From the NCBI RefSeq assembly GCF_021582875.1, contig NZ_CP091138.1, positions 558,001 to 622,000 on the forward strand: 64,000 bases of DNA, in the 5' to 3' direction. A model generated the notes under the pieces. That model searched no databases, was not told where the DNA came from, and saw only the letters and a list, made by a program, of their open reading frames with translations. Position 1 is the stretch's first letter; the number at the start of each line of letters is the position of its first letter. Made by a program: the position numbers and the translations under genes. The DNA is from Microbacterium sp. KUDC0406. GTDB taxonomy: Bacteria > Actinomycetota > Actinomycetes > Actinomycetales > Microbacteriaceae. Shown in pieces: positions 1 through 9,752 of this stretch.

Positions 1-727
1 GTCCGTCCAGCTCGACGCGCTCCAGGTTCCAGCGCCCGGACGGGTCGTCCAGGAACAGCAGCTCGTGATCAGACACCCATTCCGGCTGCAGGGCGGTGCT
101 CGTGCCGATCGTGGCGAGGTCGTCGGTGCCGACGGCCGCGACGTGCAGGAGACACTGCTCCCACGGCATCCGGACCGTGTTCCACTGCACCCACGCGATG
201 CGGGTGCCGTCGGGGGAGAGGGCCGGATGCGCGACGAAGCCGCTGGTCGAGACGAACACGCGCACGGCCGACTCGTCGTCGGCTGCTGAGCCGTCGGCGG
301 GGATCTCCACGATCGCGCGGCGGTGCTGCTCGGACCGCAGGTCCTCGCGCACCGCGAGCAGACGCCCCTGCTGCACCGACAGGCCGCCGTACTGGGGCCC
401 CGGCGCCGTGAGCGGCTCGGGCTCACCGCCCCGCAGCGTCCGGTACACGCGCTGATCGCCGCCGTCGACGAAGAACAGGATCCCCGCCGCATCCGCCGTC
501 CACGCGCCGCCGCCGTACTCGTGCACGCGGGAGCGGGCGTTCCACGGAGCGGGCAGGATCTCGGCGCCGGTCGAGCTGCGCACGGTGATGCGGCCCCCTT
601 CCGCGGGGACGGACTCACCCCACCAGATCTCGTCGCCGACGAATCGGGCGCCGTCGATCCGGGGTGTCGCGGCGGCCATGCTCGCGGCGTCGAAGGGGGA
701 GGGCCAGGTGCCGTACGGGGATGCCAT
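1..727 (-). CDS. S9 family peptidase (prolyl-oligopeptidase type), N-terminal part only
   Basis: This is the first ~242 residues of a minus-strand gene that runs off the left edge. The protein begins MASPYGTWPSPFDAA and contains RVHEYGGGAW and a later HPALSPDGTRIAWVQW segment. These are typical of the beta-propeller half of dipeptidyl-aminopeptidase/acylaminoacyl-peptidase proteins of family S9. Such enzymes cut short peptides, and the C-terminal alpha/beta-hydrolase domain with the Ser-Asp-His triad would lie outside the window. The start ATG at 727-725 is the first in frame after the divergent spacer to metF. The family is clear, the substrate unknown. Confidence 0.8.
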   Translation of the reverse strand, partial: MASPYGTWPSPFDAASMAAATPRIDGARFVGDEIWWGESVPAEGGRITVRSSTGAEILPAPWNARSRVHEYGGGAWTADAAGILFFVDGGDQRVYRTLRGGEPEPLTAPGPQYGGLSVQQGRLLAVREDLRSEQHRRAIVEIPADGSAADDESAVRVFVSTSGFVAHPALSPDGTRIAWVQWNTVRMPWEQCLLHVAAVGTDDLATIGTSTALQPEWVSDHELLFLDDPSGRWNLERVELDG

Positions 728-792
728 GTCTCGAGCGTAGGGCGTGCGACATACGGCGTCACACAACATGCGACCCGCGCACGGGCTGTTCT

Positions 793-798
793 ACGGTG
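793..798 (+). promoter_or_regulatory. Candidate -10 box for metF
   Basis: TACGGT fits the TANNNT actinobacterial -10 pattern and lies about 39 bases before the metF GTG. This leaves a short 5' leader that carries the AGAGGAG ribosome-binding site. The metF/peptidase spacer (728-836) shows no recognisable SAM or cobalamin riboswitch. Confidence 0.35.
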
Positions 799-836
799 CT
801 GAGAACACACCCCCGACGACTGCAGAGGAGAGCCCT

Positions 837-1781
837 GTGCCCCGTGTGCCGTTCTCCTTCGAGCTGTATCCGCCGCGCACGTCGACGGGCGCCGATGCGC
901 TGCACGAGACGATCCAGCGACTCGCCGCGGCGGGCCCCGATTTCGTGTCGGTCACCTACGGTGCCGGCGGGTCGACCGGGGGCCGGTCGCTCGAGGTGCT
1001 GCGCTACATCCGCGAGAACACCGATGTCGAGCCGCTCGCGCACCTCACCTGTGTGGGGAACACCTACGCCGGCGCGACACGTCTCATCCGGGAGTTCCTG
1101 GATGCCGGCATCCTCAGCTTCCTGGCGCTCCGCGGCGATCCGCCCGCGGGGCACACCGAGGGCGAGCCGTTCCTGGGCGATCTGGAGACCTCGGCGCAGC
1201 TCGTGCAGCTGATCGATCGGGTGCAGGCGGAGCGCGCGCCGTACGAGGAGTCGCCGGTCCCCGGCTTCCCCGGCACCGCCAGAGTCGCCCCGCGGCGGAA
1301 GGCGAGCATCGCCGTGGCGGCGTTCCCGAACGGGCATCCGCGCTCGGCCTACAGCACACAGCATGTCGAGGCCCTGCTGGCCAAGCAGGCCGCGGGTGCC
1401 ACGTTCGCGATCACCCAGCTGTTCTTCCACCCCGACGACTACCTCGTCTTCGTCGAGCGGGCCCGCCGCGCAGGCGTGACCATCCCGATCCTGCCCGGCA
1501 TCATGCCGATCACCTCGCCCACGCGCCTGGCACGGGTGCTCGAGCTCACCGGTGAGGAGCTCCCCGGTGAGCTCGTCATCGCGCTCGAGGTCGAGCCGAC
1601 CGCCGAGGGACGCCGGCAGATCGGCATCGAGTGGGCCGCGCGCCTGGCCGCCGAGGTCGTGGCCGGCGGAGCGCCCGGCGTGCACCTGTATGCGTTCAAC
1701 CAGCACGACACCGTGCTCGACGTCCTGGCCGCGGCGGACATCCTGCCGCAGTTCCAGACGTCGTCCACCCCGACACAGTAA
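837..1781 (+). CDS. metF: Methylenetetrahydrofolate reductase
   Basis: MetF is a flavoprotein that reduces 5,10-methylene-THF to 5-methyl-THF, the methyl donor for methionine synthesis. The 314-residue protein starts VPRVPFSFELYPPRT and has the family motifs SVTYGAGGS, HLTCVGNT and FLALRGDPP. Near the C-terminus it reads ITQLFFHPDDY and PILPGIMPI. The GTG start at 837 is chosen because AGAGGAG lies 6-7 bases upstream. An earlier in-frame ATG at 744 would add an unconserved tail. metE follows 24 bases downstream, so methyl-THF production and use are probably co-transcribed. Confidence 0.95.
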   Translation: MPRVPFSFELYPPRTSTGADALHETIQRLAAAGPDFVSVTYGAGGSTGGRSLEVLRYIRENTDVEPLAHLTCVGNTYAGATRLIREFLDAGILSFLALRGDPPAGHTEGEPFLGDLETSAQLVQLIDRVQAERAPYEESPVPGFPGTARVAPRRKASIAVAAFPNGHPRSAYSTQHVEALLAKQAAGATFAITQLFFHPDDYLVFVERARRAGVTIPILPGIMPITSPTRLARVLELTGEELPGELVIALEVEPTAEGRRQIGIEWAARLAAEVVAGGAPGVHLYAFNQHDTVLDVLAAADILPQFQTSSTPTQ

Positions 1782-1805
1782 GACCCCAGACAAGTGAGGA
1801 ACCCC

Positions 1806-4119
1806 ATGACCGCTTTCCCCGCAGGCACCGTCCTCGGCTACCCCCGGATCGGTCGCCGACGCGAGCTGAAGAAGGCCGTGGAGGCGTTCTGGGCCGGTCG
1901 CATCTCTGAGCAGGAGCTCGAGCAGACCGCCGCAGAGCTGCGCGCGGCCAACCGTTCGCGCCTGGCCGATCTCGGTCTCGGCCGCGACGACTCGTCCATC
2001 CCGGAGTCGTTCTCCTTCTACGACCAGGTGCTCGACGCCACCGTCACCGTCGGTGCGATCCCCGCACGCTTCGAGGAACTGCGCTCTGCCGACGGCACGA
2101 TCGGACTGCCTGCGTACTTCACGGTCGCCCGCGGCGAGGGGGATCGCGGTCCCGCCGAGATGACGAAGTGGTTCGACTCGAACTATCACTACCTCGTGCC
2201 GGAGATCGGCCCCGAGACGACGTTCTCGCTGTCCAGCGACCGCCTCGTCCGCGAGGTCGCCGAGGCGGCGGATGCCGGGTTCCGCACCCGCCCCGTGATC
2301 GTCGGCCCGGTCACGCTGCTGGCGCTGGCCAAGGCGTCGGACGATGCACCCGAGGGGTACGACCCGCTCTCGCGCCTCGACGAACTCGTGCCGGTCTATG
2401 CCGAGCTGCTGGCGAAGCTGAAGGCGGCCGGCGCCGAGTGGGTGCAGCTGGACGAGCCCGCTCTGGTCAGCGAGTCGCTCCCCGCCTCCACCGCCGGAGC
2501 TCGGCGAGGCAGCCGGCCGCGCGTACGCGGTGCTCGGTGAGAGCGCGGATCGCCCGCAGATCTTCGTCGCCGCGCCGTACGCGTCGCTCGACGGCAACCT
2601 CGCGGTGCTCGCCGCCGCACCGATCGAGGCCATCGGCGTCGACCTCGTCCGCGGCACCGTGCCGCAGGCCGTGCGCGGCCTGTCCGAGAAGACCCTCGTC
2701 GGCGGCGTGATCGACGGCCACAACATCTGGCGCGGCGATCTCGCCGGCGCGTTCTCCACGCTCGAGCAGCTGCGCGACCTGGGCGCCGCCGCCGTGGCGG
2801 CATCCACCTCCACCTCGCTGCTGCACGTGCCGCACGACGTCGAGGACGAGTCGAAGCTCGACGAGCGTCTGGTCTCGTGGCTGGCCTTCGCCGACCAGAA
2901 GGTCGGCCAGGTCGTCACCCTGGCCCGCGGTCTCGTCGCGGGTGGCGACGCGATCGCCGCCGAGCTGGATGCCGCGACCGCAGCTCTCGCGGACCGCCGC
3001 AGCGCCCCCGGTGTGCGCGACGGCGCCGTGCGCTCCCGCGCCCTCGGCGAGGGGGACTTCTCCCGTGCCGACTTCGCGGACCGCGAGGCCGCGCAGGAGG
3101 CGCTGGAGCTCCCGGCGCTGCCGCTGACCACGATCGGCTCGTTCCCGCAGACCGGCGACATCCGCCGCGCTCGCGCGCAGCACACTCGCGGCGAGCTGTC
3201 GGCCGAGGCGTACGAGACCTTCCTGAAGGCCGAGATCGACCGCGTCGTCGAGCTGCAGGAGGAGCTGGGCCTGGACGTGCTGGTGCACGGCGAGCCCGAG
3301 CGCAACGACATGGTGCAGTACTTCGCCGAGAACCTGGACGGCTTCGCCGTCACCGAGAACGGCTGGGTGCAGTCCTACGGCTCGCGTGCCACGCGTCCGT
3401 CGATCCTGTGGGGCGACGTCTCGCGTCCGGCGCCGATCACCGTGGACTGGGCGACGTACGCGCAGTCGCTGTCGACGAAGCCGGTCAAGGGCATGCTCAC
3501 CGGTCCCGTCACGATCCTGGCGTGGTCGTTCGTCCGCGATGACCAGCCGCTCGGCGAGACCGCGAACCAGGTCGCCCTGGCGCTGCGCGACGAGATCACC
3601 GACCTCGAGGCCGCGGGCATCGCGATCATCCAGGTCGACGAGCCGGCGCTGCGCGAGCTGCTCCCGCTGAAGACGGCTGATCAGCCGGCCTACCTGGACT
3701 GGTCTGTGCGCTCGTTCCGGCTGTCCACGGGCGGCGCCGAGGTGGGCACGCAGATCCACACCCATCTCTGCTACTCGGAGTTCGGTGTGGTCATCGACGC
3801 GATCCGAGCGCTCGACGCCGACGTCACTTCGATCGAGGCGGCCCGCAGCCGCATGGAGGTCGTCACCGACATCGCCGGCTCCGGCTTCGACCACGGCATC
3901 GGCCCCGGTGTCTACGACATCCACTCGCCGCGCGTGCCGTCGGTCGACGAGGTCGAGGGCCTTCTGCGCCGTGCCGCCGACGAGATCCCGGTGCGCCGCC
4001 TGTGGGTCAACCCGGACTGCGGCCTGAAGACCCGTGGCTACGACGAGACCGTCGCCTCGCTGCGCAACATCGTCGAGGCGACCCGCCGGGTCCGCGAGGA
4101 CGTGTCGGCCACCGTGTGA
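1806..4119 (+). CDS. metE: Cobalamin-independent methionine synthase, frameshifted in this sequence
   Basis: MetE transfers the methyl of 5-methyl-THF-polyglutamate to homocysteine without B12. Frame 1 runs from ATG 1806 (GTGAGGA ribosome-binding site just upstream) through residues such as [13 protein letters not shown] and [11 protein letters not shown] to LVSESLPAS, then hits TGA at 2538. The +1 frame continues from about 2490 with [15 protein letters not shown] to the true stop. Removing one base near 2486-2494 (ACCGCCGG to ACCGCGG) restores a 770-residue protein, the usual family size. The zinc ligands are present in HTHLCYSEF and NPDCGLKTR. Both halves are well conserved, so I infer a sequence error rather than decay, though a real lesion cannot be excluded. 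Confidence 0.9.
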
Positions 4120-4129
4120 CCTTCACCCT

Positions 4130-4198
4130 GGTTCGGGGCGAATTCTCCCGTTCGGGGCGGCACAGCTCCGCCCCGGATGCGGGAATCCGCCCCGAACC
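4130..4198. terminator. Long imperfect inverted repeat downstream of metE
   Basis: The arms 4130-4150 and 4180-4198 (GGTTCGGGGCG... and its complement) pair almost perfectly around a loop that itself contains CGGGGCGG/CCGCCCCG. The element lies between convergent metE and lexA and may act as a first termination or mRNA-stabilising hairpin. Confidence 0.5.
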
Positions 4199-4219
4199 CG
4201 GTCGGCGACGAGCCGCAAA

Positions 4220-4261
4220 GCAGAAGGCGCGGCGCCCCCGAAGGGGCGCCGCGCCTTCTGC
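4220..4261. terminator. Bidirectional hairpin terminator between metE and lexA
   Basis: A perfect 19-bp stem (4220-4238 with 4243-4261) closes on a CGAA tetraloop. It lies just past the lexA stop (4272, minus strand) and 100 bases after metE, so it can end both transcripts. It lacks a long T-run, as is usual in high-GC actinobacteria. Confidence 0.8.
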
Positions 4262-4271
4262 GCCGGTACCG

Positions 4272-4958
4272 TCAGACCGCGCGGAGCACCGCGACGACCT
4301 TGCCGAGGACGACGGCGTCGTCGCCGAGGATCGGCTCGAAGGACGAGTTCCGCGGCAGCAGCCAGGTGTGCCCGTCTCGCTGCCGGAAAGTCTTGACGGT
4401 GGCCTCGCCGTCGAGCATGGCCGCGACGATCTCGCCGTTCTCGGCGGTGTTCTGCGAGCGCACGACGACCCAGTCGCCGTCGCAGATCGCGGCGTCGATC
4501 ATCGACTCGCCGTTCACCTTCAGCATGAACAGATCGCCCTTGCCCACCAGCTGCCTGGGCAGAGGGAAGATCTCCTCGACCTGCTGCTCTGCGGTGATCG
4601 GCACACCGGCGGCGATCTGCCCCACCAGCGGCACCAGGGCAGCGTCGCCGACCGGAGGAGCGGCGTCGGCGGGGTTCTCGGTGCTGGTGCCCGGCAGGTC
4701 GATCAGCACCTCCATCGCGCGGGTCTTGCCCGGGTCGCGGCGCAGATAGCCGCTCAGCTCGAGCTGCCCGAGCTGATGGGTGACACTGGAGAGCGACTTG
4801 AGCCCCACCGCATCGCCGATCTCGCGCATGCTCGGCGGATACCCGTGCGTGGCGATCGAGGTCTGGATGACCTCGAGGATGGCCAGCTGCTTCGCGCTCA
4901 GGCTCTTACGGCGCCGGGTGCGCGGCACCTCGGATGCGTTGCCTGCGATGTCGCTCAT
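4272..4958 (-). CDS. lexA: SOS response repressor LexA
   Basis: LexA represses DNA-damage genes and cleaves itself when RecA filaments form. The 228-residue protein has an N-terminal winged helix (about 20-75, including [15 protein letters not shown]). The cleavage bond is Ala117-Gly118 within QIAAGVP. The Ser152 (NGESMID) and Lys189 (GEATVKTF) catalytic dyad is intact. ATG 4958 is chosen because GAAGGAG precedes it by 6 bases. It is divergent from a LysM gene across 274 bases that hold an SOS box, the same arrangement as lexA and Rv2719c in M. tuberculosis. Confidence 0.97.
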   Translation of the reverse strand: MSDIAGNASEVPRTRRRKSLSAKQLAILEVIQTSIATHGYPPSMREIGDAVGLKSLSSVTHQLGQLELSGYLRRDPGKTRAMEVLIDLPGTSTENPADAAPPVGDAALVPLVGQIAAGVPITAEQQVEEIFPLPRQLVGKGDLFMLKVNGESMIDAAICDGDWVVVRSQNTAENGEIVAAMLDGEATVKTFRQRDGHTWLLPRNSSFEPILGDDAVVLGKVVAVLRAV

Positions 4959-5125
4959 CGGTGCTCCTTCGTGCGCCGGCCCACCGCGCTCCGAGAGCGT
5001 GCCGATTCGAATGTCGGTGGTCCGTGATGGTGTGTCGTTATCGAAACCGTATCCGAGAAGTCGCAGAAACCGGAAGATCTGTTCGAGCGTGTCGATGAAC
5101 TCGGGGTTCGGATTTCGAAGAACGC

Positions 5126-5158
5126 TTGACAAGTGTTCGATATCGAAGATAAGTTCGG
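5126..5158 (+). promoter_or_regulatory. SOS box overlapping the promoter of the LysM gene
   Basis: TTGACA (5126-5131) and TAAGTT (5150-5155) form a -35/-10 pair with 18-bp spacing. Positions 5143-5158 read TCGAAGATAAGTTCGG, matching the actinobacterial LexA box TCGAAC-N4-GTTCGA at all but two positions. The LexA site would cover the -10 and repress the LysM gene until DNA damage. A second GAAC...GTTC inverted repeat (5120-5138) lies beside it with non-standard spacing. Confidence 0.7.
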
Positions 5159-5232
5159 AACACAGCTTCGCATCCGCCGTTCCCGGCCGAGCGGCGGATG
5201 CGAAAGCTGATCCACCTGACGAGGAGCACGAC

Positions 5233-5604
5233 ATGAGCACCATCGGCATCGCGACGACCGGCATCGCCCCCTCCCGCACGGCCGGGACGCGCACGCGGCT
5301 GCGGATGACGCGCCGAGGCCGCCGGCTGCTGAGCGCTGTCGCCGCCGCTCCCGTCGCGCTCGGCATCGCCTACGCGGGCATCGCCGGCGGCTCCGCGCTG
5401 GCCTCTGGCGAGCACGCTGCACCGGTCGAGTTCGACACCGTCATGGTGATGCCCGGAGACACACTGTGGTCGATCGCGGGAGAGGTCGCCCCCGGCGCCG
5501 ACCCGCGCGACGTGATCGACGACATCAGCAGCCTGAACAACCTTCCCGGCGGCACGCTCCAGGTCGGGCAGGAGCTCGCCGTCCCTTCGCGTTACACGGA
5601 CTGA
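5233..5604 (+). CDS. Small LysM-domain membrane/secreted protein, probable SOS-induced division inhibitor
   Basis: The 123-residue protein has a basic N-terminus (TRRGRR), one hydrophobic segment at about 33-58, and a single C-terminal LysM domain (about 70-119: [13 protein letters not shown] through [10 protein letters not shown]), which binds peptidoglycan. GAGGAG precedes ATG 5233. In actinobacteria the SOS gene facing lexA encodes a small cell-division suppressor with a LysM (M. tuberculosis Rv2719c, which has cell-wall hydrolase activity; C. glutamicum DivS and Bacillus YneA are analogues). I infer the same job here from position, SOS box and domain. No hydrolase catalytic domain is visible. 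Confidence 0.8.
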   Translation: MSTIGIATTGIAPSRTAGTRTRLRMTRRGRRLLSAVAAAPVALGIAYAGIAGGSALASGEHAAPVEFDTVMVMPGDTLWSIAGEVAPGADPRDVIDDISSLNNLPGGTLQVGQELAVPSRYTD

Positions 5605-5623
5605 AGAAGACACGTAGCCGTCC

Positions 5624-5629
5624 TAGCAT
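5624..5629 (+). promoter_or_regulatory. -10 box of leaderless hisC transcript
   Basis: TAGCAT ends 6 bases before the hisC GTG (5636), which places the transcription start on or next to the start codon. Confidence 0.55.
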
Positions 5630-5635
5630 TGGGGA

Positions 5636-6718
5636 GTGACCTCACTCGACGAGCTGCCCCTCCGCGATGACCTGCGCGGACTCACTCCCTACGGCGCGCC
5701 GCAGGCGCCCCTGCCGGTGGCGCTGAACGTCAACGAGAACACCCATCCCGTGCCGGACGACGTCGCCGCGCAGATCGTCGCGGATGTCGCCGTCGCGCTG
5801 CAAGAGGTGAACCGCTACCCGGACCGCGAGTTCACTCGCCTGCGCGAGGGGTTCGCGACCTACCTCGGACACGGCCTGCGCCCGGAGCAGATCTGGGCGG
5901 GCAACGGCTCGAACGAGGTGCTCCAGCACGTCCTGCAGGCCTTCGGCGGTCCGAGACGCACGGCGTTCGGCTTCGCGCCCACCTACTCGATGTACCCGCT
6001 GATCTCGCAGGGCACCGGAGCGCGCTGGATCGCAGGAAGGCGGAACGCCGACTACACGATCGATGCGGCGGATGCAGCGGCGCAGGTCGCCGCCGTCGAC
6101 CCCGACATCGTGATCCTGTGCGCGCCGAACAACCCCACAGGCACGCCGCTCGGCCTGGACGTCGTCGAGGCCGTGTACGACGTCGCCCGGGGTGTGGTGA
6201 TCGTCGACGAGGCGTATCAGGAGTTCGCGCCGAAGGACGCGCCCTCGGCTCTCACCCTGCTCGAGGGGCGTCCTCGCCTCGCCGTCTCGCGCACGATGAG
6301 CAAGGCCTTCGCGTTCGCAGGAGCCCGCGTCGGCTACCTCGCCGCAGACCCGGTGTTCATCGACGCGCTGCGCCTGGTGCGGCTGCCGTACCACCTGAGT
6401 GCGCTGACCCAGGCTGCGGCGACCGCCGCTCTGCGCAACTCCGGCACGATGCTGCGCATGGTGGACGAGATCGTCGTGCAGCGCGATCGCATCACCACCG
6501 GCCTCGCCCGGCTCGGCTATCAGCCGCACGAGTCGTGGTCCAACTTCGTGCTGTTCGGCGGGGTCGACGACCCGCGGGCGACCTGGCAGGCGCTCTACGA
6601 CCGCGGTGTGCTGATCCGCGACATCGGCATCCCCGGGCATCTGCGGGTCAGCGCGGGCACCGAGCCGGAGACCAGCGCCTTCCTCGACGCCATGGCCTCG
6701 ATAGGATCGGCAGCATGA
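5636..6718 (+). CDS. hisC: Histidinol-phosphate aminotransferase
   Basis: This PLP enzyme converts imidazole-acetol phosphate plus glutamate to histidinol phosphate. The 360-residue protein starts [15 protein letters not shown], and [20 protein letters not shown] and CAPNNPTG are fold-type I landmarks. The PLP lysine lies in [12 protein letters not shown]. The GTG start fits a leaderless transcript, since TAGCAT lies 6 bases upstream. The gene overlaps hisB by four bases (ATGA), so the two are translationally coupled. hisD is not present in this window. Confidence 0.95.
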   Translation: MTSLDELPLRDDLRGLTPYGAPQAPLPVALNVNENTHPVPDDVAAQIVADVAVALQEVNRYPDREFTRLREGFATYLGHGLRPEQIWAGNGSNEVLQHVLQAFGGPRRTAFGFAPTYSMYPLISQGTGARWIAGRRNADYTIDAADAAAQVAAVDPDIVILCAPNNPTGTPLGLDVVEAVYDVARGVVIVDEAYQEFAPKDAPSALTLLEGRPRLAVSRTMSKAFAFAGARVGYLAADPVFIDALRLVRLPYHLSALTQAAATAALRNSGTMLRMVDEIVVQRDRITTGLARLGYQPHESWSNFVLFGGVDDPRATWQALYDRGVLIRDIGIPGHLRVSAGTEPETSAFLDAMASIGSAA

Positions 6719-7317
6719 GCGACCGCACCGCCAGCCGCACCCGCGGGACATCCGAGTCCACCGTCGAGCTCGAGCTGAACCTCGACGGCACCGGCCGCAG
6801 CAGCATCGACACCTCCGTGCCGTTCTTCGATCACCTGCTGACGGCGTTCGCGAAGCACTCGCTCACCGATCTCACCGTGCGAGCCTCGGGCGACACGCAC
6901 ATCGACGCGCACCACACCGTGGAGGACGTCTCGATCGTCCTGGGCGACGCGATCCGGGAGGCGCTCGGCGACAAGGCGGGCATCTCCCGCTACGGCGATG
7001 CCCTGGTGCCGCTCGACGAGGCACTGGCGCAGACGGTCGTCGACATCTCCGGACGCCCCTATCTGGTGCACTCGGGTGAGCCGGAGGGCTTCGAGTACCA
7101 CCTCATCGGGGGGCACTTCACCGGGTCGCTGGTGCGTCACTCCTTCGAGGCGATCACCTTCCACGCCGGGCTGACCGTGCACGTGCGGGTGCTCGGCGGT
7201 CGCGACCCGCACCACATCGCCGAGGCCGAGTTCAAGGCGTTCGCACGCGCGTTCCGTCAGGCCAAGGCCCTCGACCCGCTCGTGGATGGCATCCCGTCGA
7301 CGAAGGGCGCGCTCTGA
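6715..7317 (+). CDS. hisB: Imidazoleglycerol-phosphate dehydratase
   Basis: HisB dehydrates imidazoleglycerol phosphate to imidazole-acetol phosphate in a manganese-dependent step. This is the 200-residue monofunctional form without the phosphatase domain found in enterics. Both metal-binding repeats are visible: [10 protein letters not shown] and [21 protein letters not shown] near the N-terminus is also conserved. ATG 6715 overlaps the hisC stop. Confidence 0.97.
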   Translation: MSDRTASRTRGTSESTVELELNLDGTGRSSIDTSVPFFDHLLTAFAKHSLTDLTVRASGDTHIDAHHTVEDVSIVLGDAIREALGDKAGISRYGDALVPLDEALAQTVVDISGRPYLVHSGEPEGFEYHLIGGHFTGSLVRHSFEAITFHAGLTVHVRVLGGRDPHHIAEAEFKAFARAFRQAKALDPLVDGIPSTKGAL

Positions 7318-7333
7318 TGGCCGGGGCAGCGCA

Positions 7334-7972
7334 GTGAGCCGCGCTCCGCGCGTCGCCGTCTTCGACTACGAGTCCGGCAACGTGCATTCCGCTGTGAAGG
7401 CGCTGGCCGCCGCCGGTGCGGATGTCGAGCTGACGGGCGACCGCGGCAGGGCGCTCGAAGCCGACGGACTGTTCGTCCCCGGCGTGGGCGCTTTCGCAGC
7501 CGTGGCCGACGCCCTGCGCGCGCACGGCGGCGACGAGATCATCGAGCGCCGGCTGGCCGGCGGTCGCGCCGTGCTCGGCGTGTGCGTGGGCATGCAGGTC
7601 ATGTTCGAGCGCGGTGTCGAGCGGGGACAGGATGCCGAGGGCCTCGGCGAGTGGCCGGGGACCGTCACCGAGCTCGACTCCCCGGTGCTGCCGCACATGG
7701 GCTGGAACACCGTCGAGCCGGGCGAGGGCACGGTCCTGTTCCGCGGTATCGAGCAGGAGCGGTTCTACTTCGTGCACTCCTTCGCCGCCAAGCGCTGGGA
7801 GCTCGATGTGCAGGCGCCGTTCCCGCAGCCGGCCGTGACGTACGCCAGCTACGGTGAGCGCTTCCTCGCAGCCGTCGAGAACGGCCCGCTCTCGGCCACG
7901 CAGTTCCATCCGGAGAAGTCCGGCGAGGCCGGCATCCGGCTGCTGCGCAACTGGGTCTCCTCGCTGGGTTGA
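7334..7972 (+). CDS. hisH: Imidazole glycerol phosphate synthase, glutaminase subunit
   Basis: HisH hydrolyses glutamine and channels ammonia to HisF. The 212-residue class-I amidotransferase has the nucleophile Cys in [14 protein letters not shown] and the His/Glu pair in TQFHPEKSG. The oxyanion-side motif is [11 protein letters not shown] 7334 is used, giving [16 protein letters not shown], although its ribosome-binding site is weak. HisF, its partner, is not in this window. Confidence 0.95.
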   Translation: MSRAPRVAVFDYESGNVHSAVKALAAAGADVELTGDRGRALEADGLFVPGVGAFAAVADALRAHGGDEIIERRLAGGRAVLGVCVGMQVMFERGVERGQDAEGLGEWPGTVTELDSPVLPHMGWNTVEPGEGTVLFRGIEQERFYFVHSFAAKRWELDVQAPFPQPAVTYASYGERFLAAVENGPLSATQFHPEKSGEAGIRLLRNWVSSLG

Positions 7973-8069
7973 GCGGCGCGTCACACAGGTTTGGTCGCCG
8001 CCGGATCACGGACTACTCTCTACTCTCGTGCCCGGGCTCGGGCATCCGATCATCCCGAACAAGGACGAC

Positions 8070-8816
8070 ATGAACGATTTCGCGCAGGCCCCCGCTCTGA
8101 TTCTGCTGCCGGCGGTCGACGTCGCCGGCGGCAAGGCGGTGCGTCTCACCCAGGGCGAGGCGGGTACGGAGACCAGCTACGGCGACCCCGTCGATGCGGC
8201 AGGGGAGTGGGTCGACCAGGGCGCCCAGTGGATCCACCTCGTCGACCTGGACGCGGCGTTCGGACGCGGCAGCAATGCCGGCATCCTGCGCAAGGTCATC
8301 AAGCAGTACCGCGGCGTGAGCGTGGAGCTCTCCGGCGGGATCCGCGACGACGCCAGTCTCGAGGCCGCGCTGGAGTCCGGCGCGTCCCGCATCAACCTCG
8401 GCACCGCCGCGCTGGAGAACCCGGAGTGGGCCGCCGACGTCATCGCCCGCTACGGCGAGGCGGTCGCCGTCGGACTCGACGTGCGCGGCACCACCCTCGC
8501 GGCGCGCGGCTGGACCAAGGAGGGCGGCGACCTCTGGGAGGTGCTGGACCGTCTCGAGGATGCCGGCTGCAGCCGTTACGTCGTCACCGACGTGACCAAG
8601 GACGGCACGCTGCGCGGACCGAACCTCGACCTGCTGCGCGAGATGACCCAGCGCACTCCGAAGCCCGTCGTGGCCTCGGGCGGCATCTCCAGCCTCGACG
8701 ACATCGCCGCGCTGCGCGAGCTCGTGCCGCTCGGCGTCGAGGGCGCGATCGTGGGCAAGGCGCTCTACACCGGTGCGTTCACCCTGGCCGAGGCGCTGGA
8801 TGTCGCCGGCGACTGA
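8070..8816 (+). CDS. hisA: Phosphoribosyl isomerase (HisA, possibly bifunctional PriA)
   Basis: This TIM barrel isomerises ProFAR to PRFAR. In several actinobacteria the same protein (PriA) also does the TrpF step. The 248-residue sequence shows [16 protein letters not shown], the first active-site Asp in that strand, [10 protein letters not shown], and the second phosphate motif [15 protein letters not shown] 8070 has AAGGAC close upstream. An in-frame GTG at 8028, 8 bases after TACTCT, would be a leaderless start adding 14 residues and cannot be excluded. No trpF lies in this window, so dual function is only a possibility. Confidence 0.95.
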   Translation: MNDFAQAPALILLPAVDVAGGKAVRLTQGEAGTETSYGDPVDAAGEWVDQGAQWIHLVDLDAAFGRGSNAGILRKVIKQYRGVSVELSGGIRDDASLEAALESGASRINLGTAALENPEWAADVIARYGEAVAVGLDVRGTTLAARGWTKEGGDLWEVLDRLEDAGCSRYVVTDVTKDGTLRGPNLDLLREMTQRTPKPVVASGGISSLDDIAALRELVPLGVEGAIVGKALYTGAFTLAEALDVAGD

Positions 8817-8824
8817 GCGTGCCC

Positions 8825-9607
8825 GTGTCTGACGACTCCTGCGGCCACGGCGACAGCGCCGACTCGGCCGGCGTCCCCTGGGAGGGGCGCAGCTTCGAGT
8901 CGAACCCGCATGCCGCCGACGACGGATCGGCGGACCCGGCTCTGCTGGACGCGCTGCTCCGGTTCCGTGAGGGCTCCGGCTCGCAGGTCGCGGTCGTCGA
9001 CGCCTTCCGGTCTGCGCGGGTGCTGGTCCCGCTGGTCGCCGAGAAGGGCGACGAGGGCGTCGGACCCACGGGGCTTGCAGTCGACAAGACACAGGAGCTC
9101 TCGATCGTGACGGTCGCCGCGCCCGACGGACGCCGGGTACAGCCGGTGTTCTCCTCCGTGCACACGATGTCGCGATGGGACGGCACGGCGCGGCCGATCC
9201 CCGTCGAGGCCGTGCGCGTGGCGCTGTCGGCCTCGAGCGAGGAGACCGACCTCATCGTCCTCGACCCGGCATCCGAGACCGAGTTCGTGTTCCGCCGGCC
9301 TGCCGTCTGGGCGATCGCGCAGGACCAGCGCTGGGAACCGAGCTTCCTCTCTCCGGAGGTGTTCACCGCGCTGCAGGCCAGCGTCGCGCACGAGCTCGCC
9401 GTCATCGACGTGCACGTCTCGGCGGGCGATCCGGATGCCAGGATGCGCGGACCCGAGCTGATCGTGACGCTCGAGCTCGTCGACGGCCTGGATCAGCAGA
9501 CCCTCGACGCCGTGCTCGCCCGCCTCGCGCAGCGCTGGGCGGCCGACGACCGCATCGCCGTGCTCGTCGACTCCCTGAGCGTCAAGCTCACGCGCGCAGC
9601 ATCCTGA
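8825..9607 (+). CDS. SseB family protein
   Basis: This ~260-residue protein has an N-terminal half matching the SseB domain (VAVVDAFRSARVLVPLV, then VQPVFSSVHTMSRWDG and RPAVWAIAQDQRWEP). The C-terminal half is related to the SseB C-terminal domain (LVDGLDQQTLDAVLARLAQ). The function of these actinobacterial proteins is unknown. It follows hisA within 10 bases and is probably in the same transcript. Two adjacent in-frame GTG codons (8819, 8825) are possible starts. The second gives the usual SDDS... N-terminus. Confidence 0.8.
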   Translation: MSDDSCGHGDSADSAGVPWEGRSFESNPHAADDGSADPALLDALLRFREGSGSQVAVVDAFRSARVLVPLVAEKGDEGVGPTGLAVDKTQELSIVTVAAPDGRRVQPVFSSVHTMSRWDGTARPIPVEAVRVALSASSEETDLIVLDPASETEFVFRRPAVWAIAQDQRWEPSFLSPEVFTALQASVAHELAVIDVHVSAGDPDARMRGPELIVTLELVDGLDQQTLDAVLARLAQRWAADDRIAVLVDSLSVKLTRAAS

Positions 9608-9615
9608 ACAGGCCG

Positions 9616-9631
9616 GGCGTCTGAAGACGCC
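9616..9631. terminator. Short hairpin after the SseB gene
   Basis: GGCGTC-TGAA-GACGCC forms a 6-bp perfect stem 9 bases past the stop, in the 145-base convergent gap to the DUF1844 gene. Weak by itself. Confidence 0.35.
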
Positions 9632-9752
9632 TGAGCGCTTCGCGCGGAATTGTGCGCCTCACGCGCACGGGATCCGTGACGCGACCCGCGCAAAGCGCAC
9701 TCTCCCGCGTCAGCCGCTCGCCTGAAGTCGATGGATGCCGCCGGGACGCCGA

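Noticed and set aside
728..836. SAM or cobalamin riboswitch upstream of metF
   Set aside because: The spacer is only 109 bases, shared with a divergent gene, and shows none of the conserved cores.
759..3353. 864-codon open frame on the minus strand across metF/metE
   Set aside because: Its translation is Ser/Arg/His/Gly-rich with no family motifs, and it is the mirror of two strongly conserved plus-strand genes. High-GC DNA leaves long antisense frames open.
1806..4119. metE and the other frameshifted genes as true pseudogenes
   Set aside because: Both sides of every shift keep conserved active-site motifs and normal lengths, and tyrS is essential. I keep them as genes while noting the lesion.
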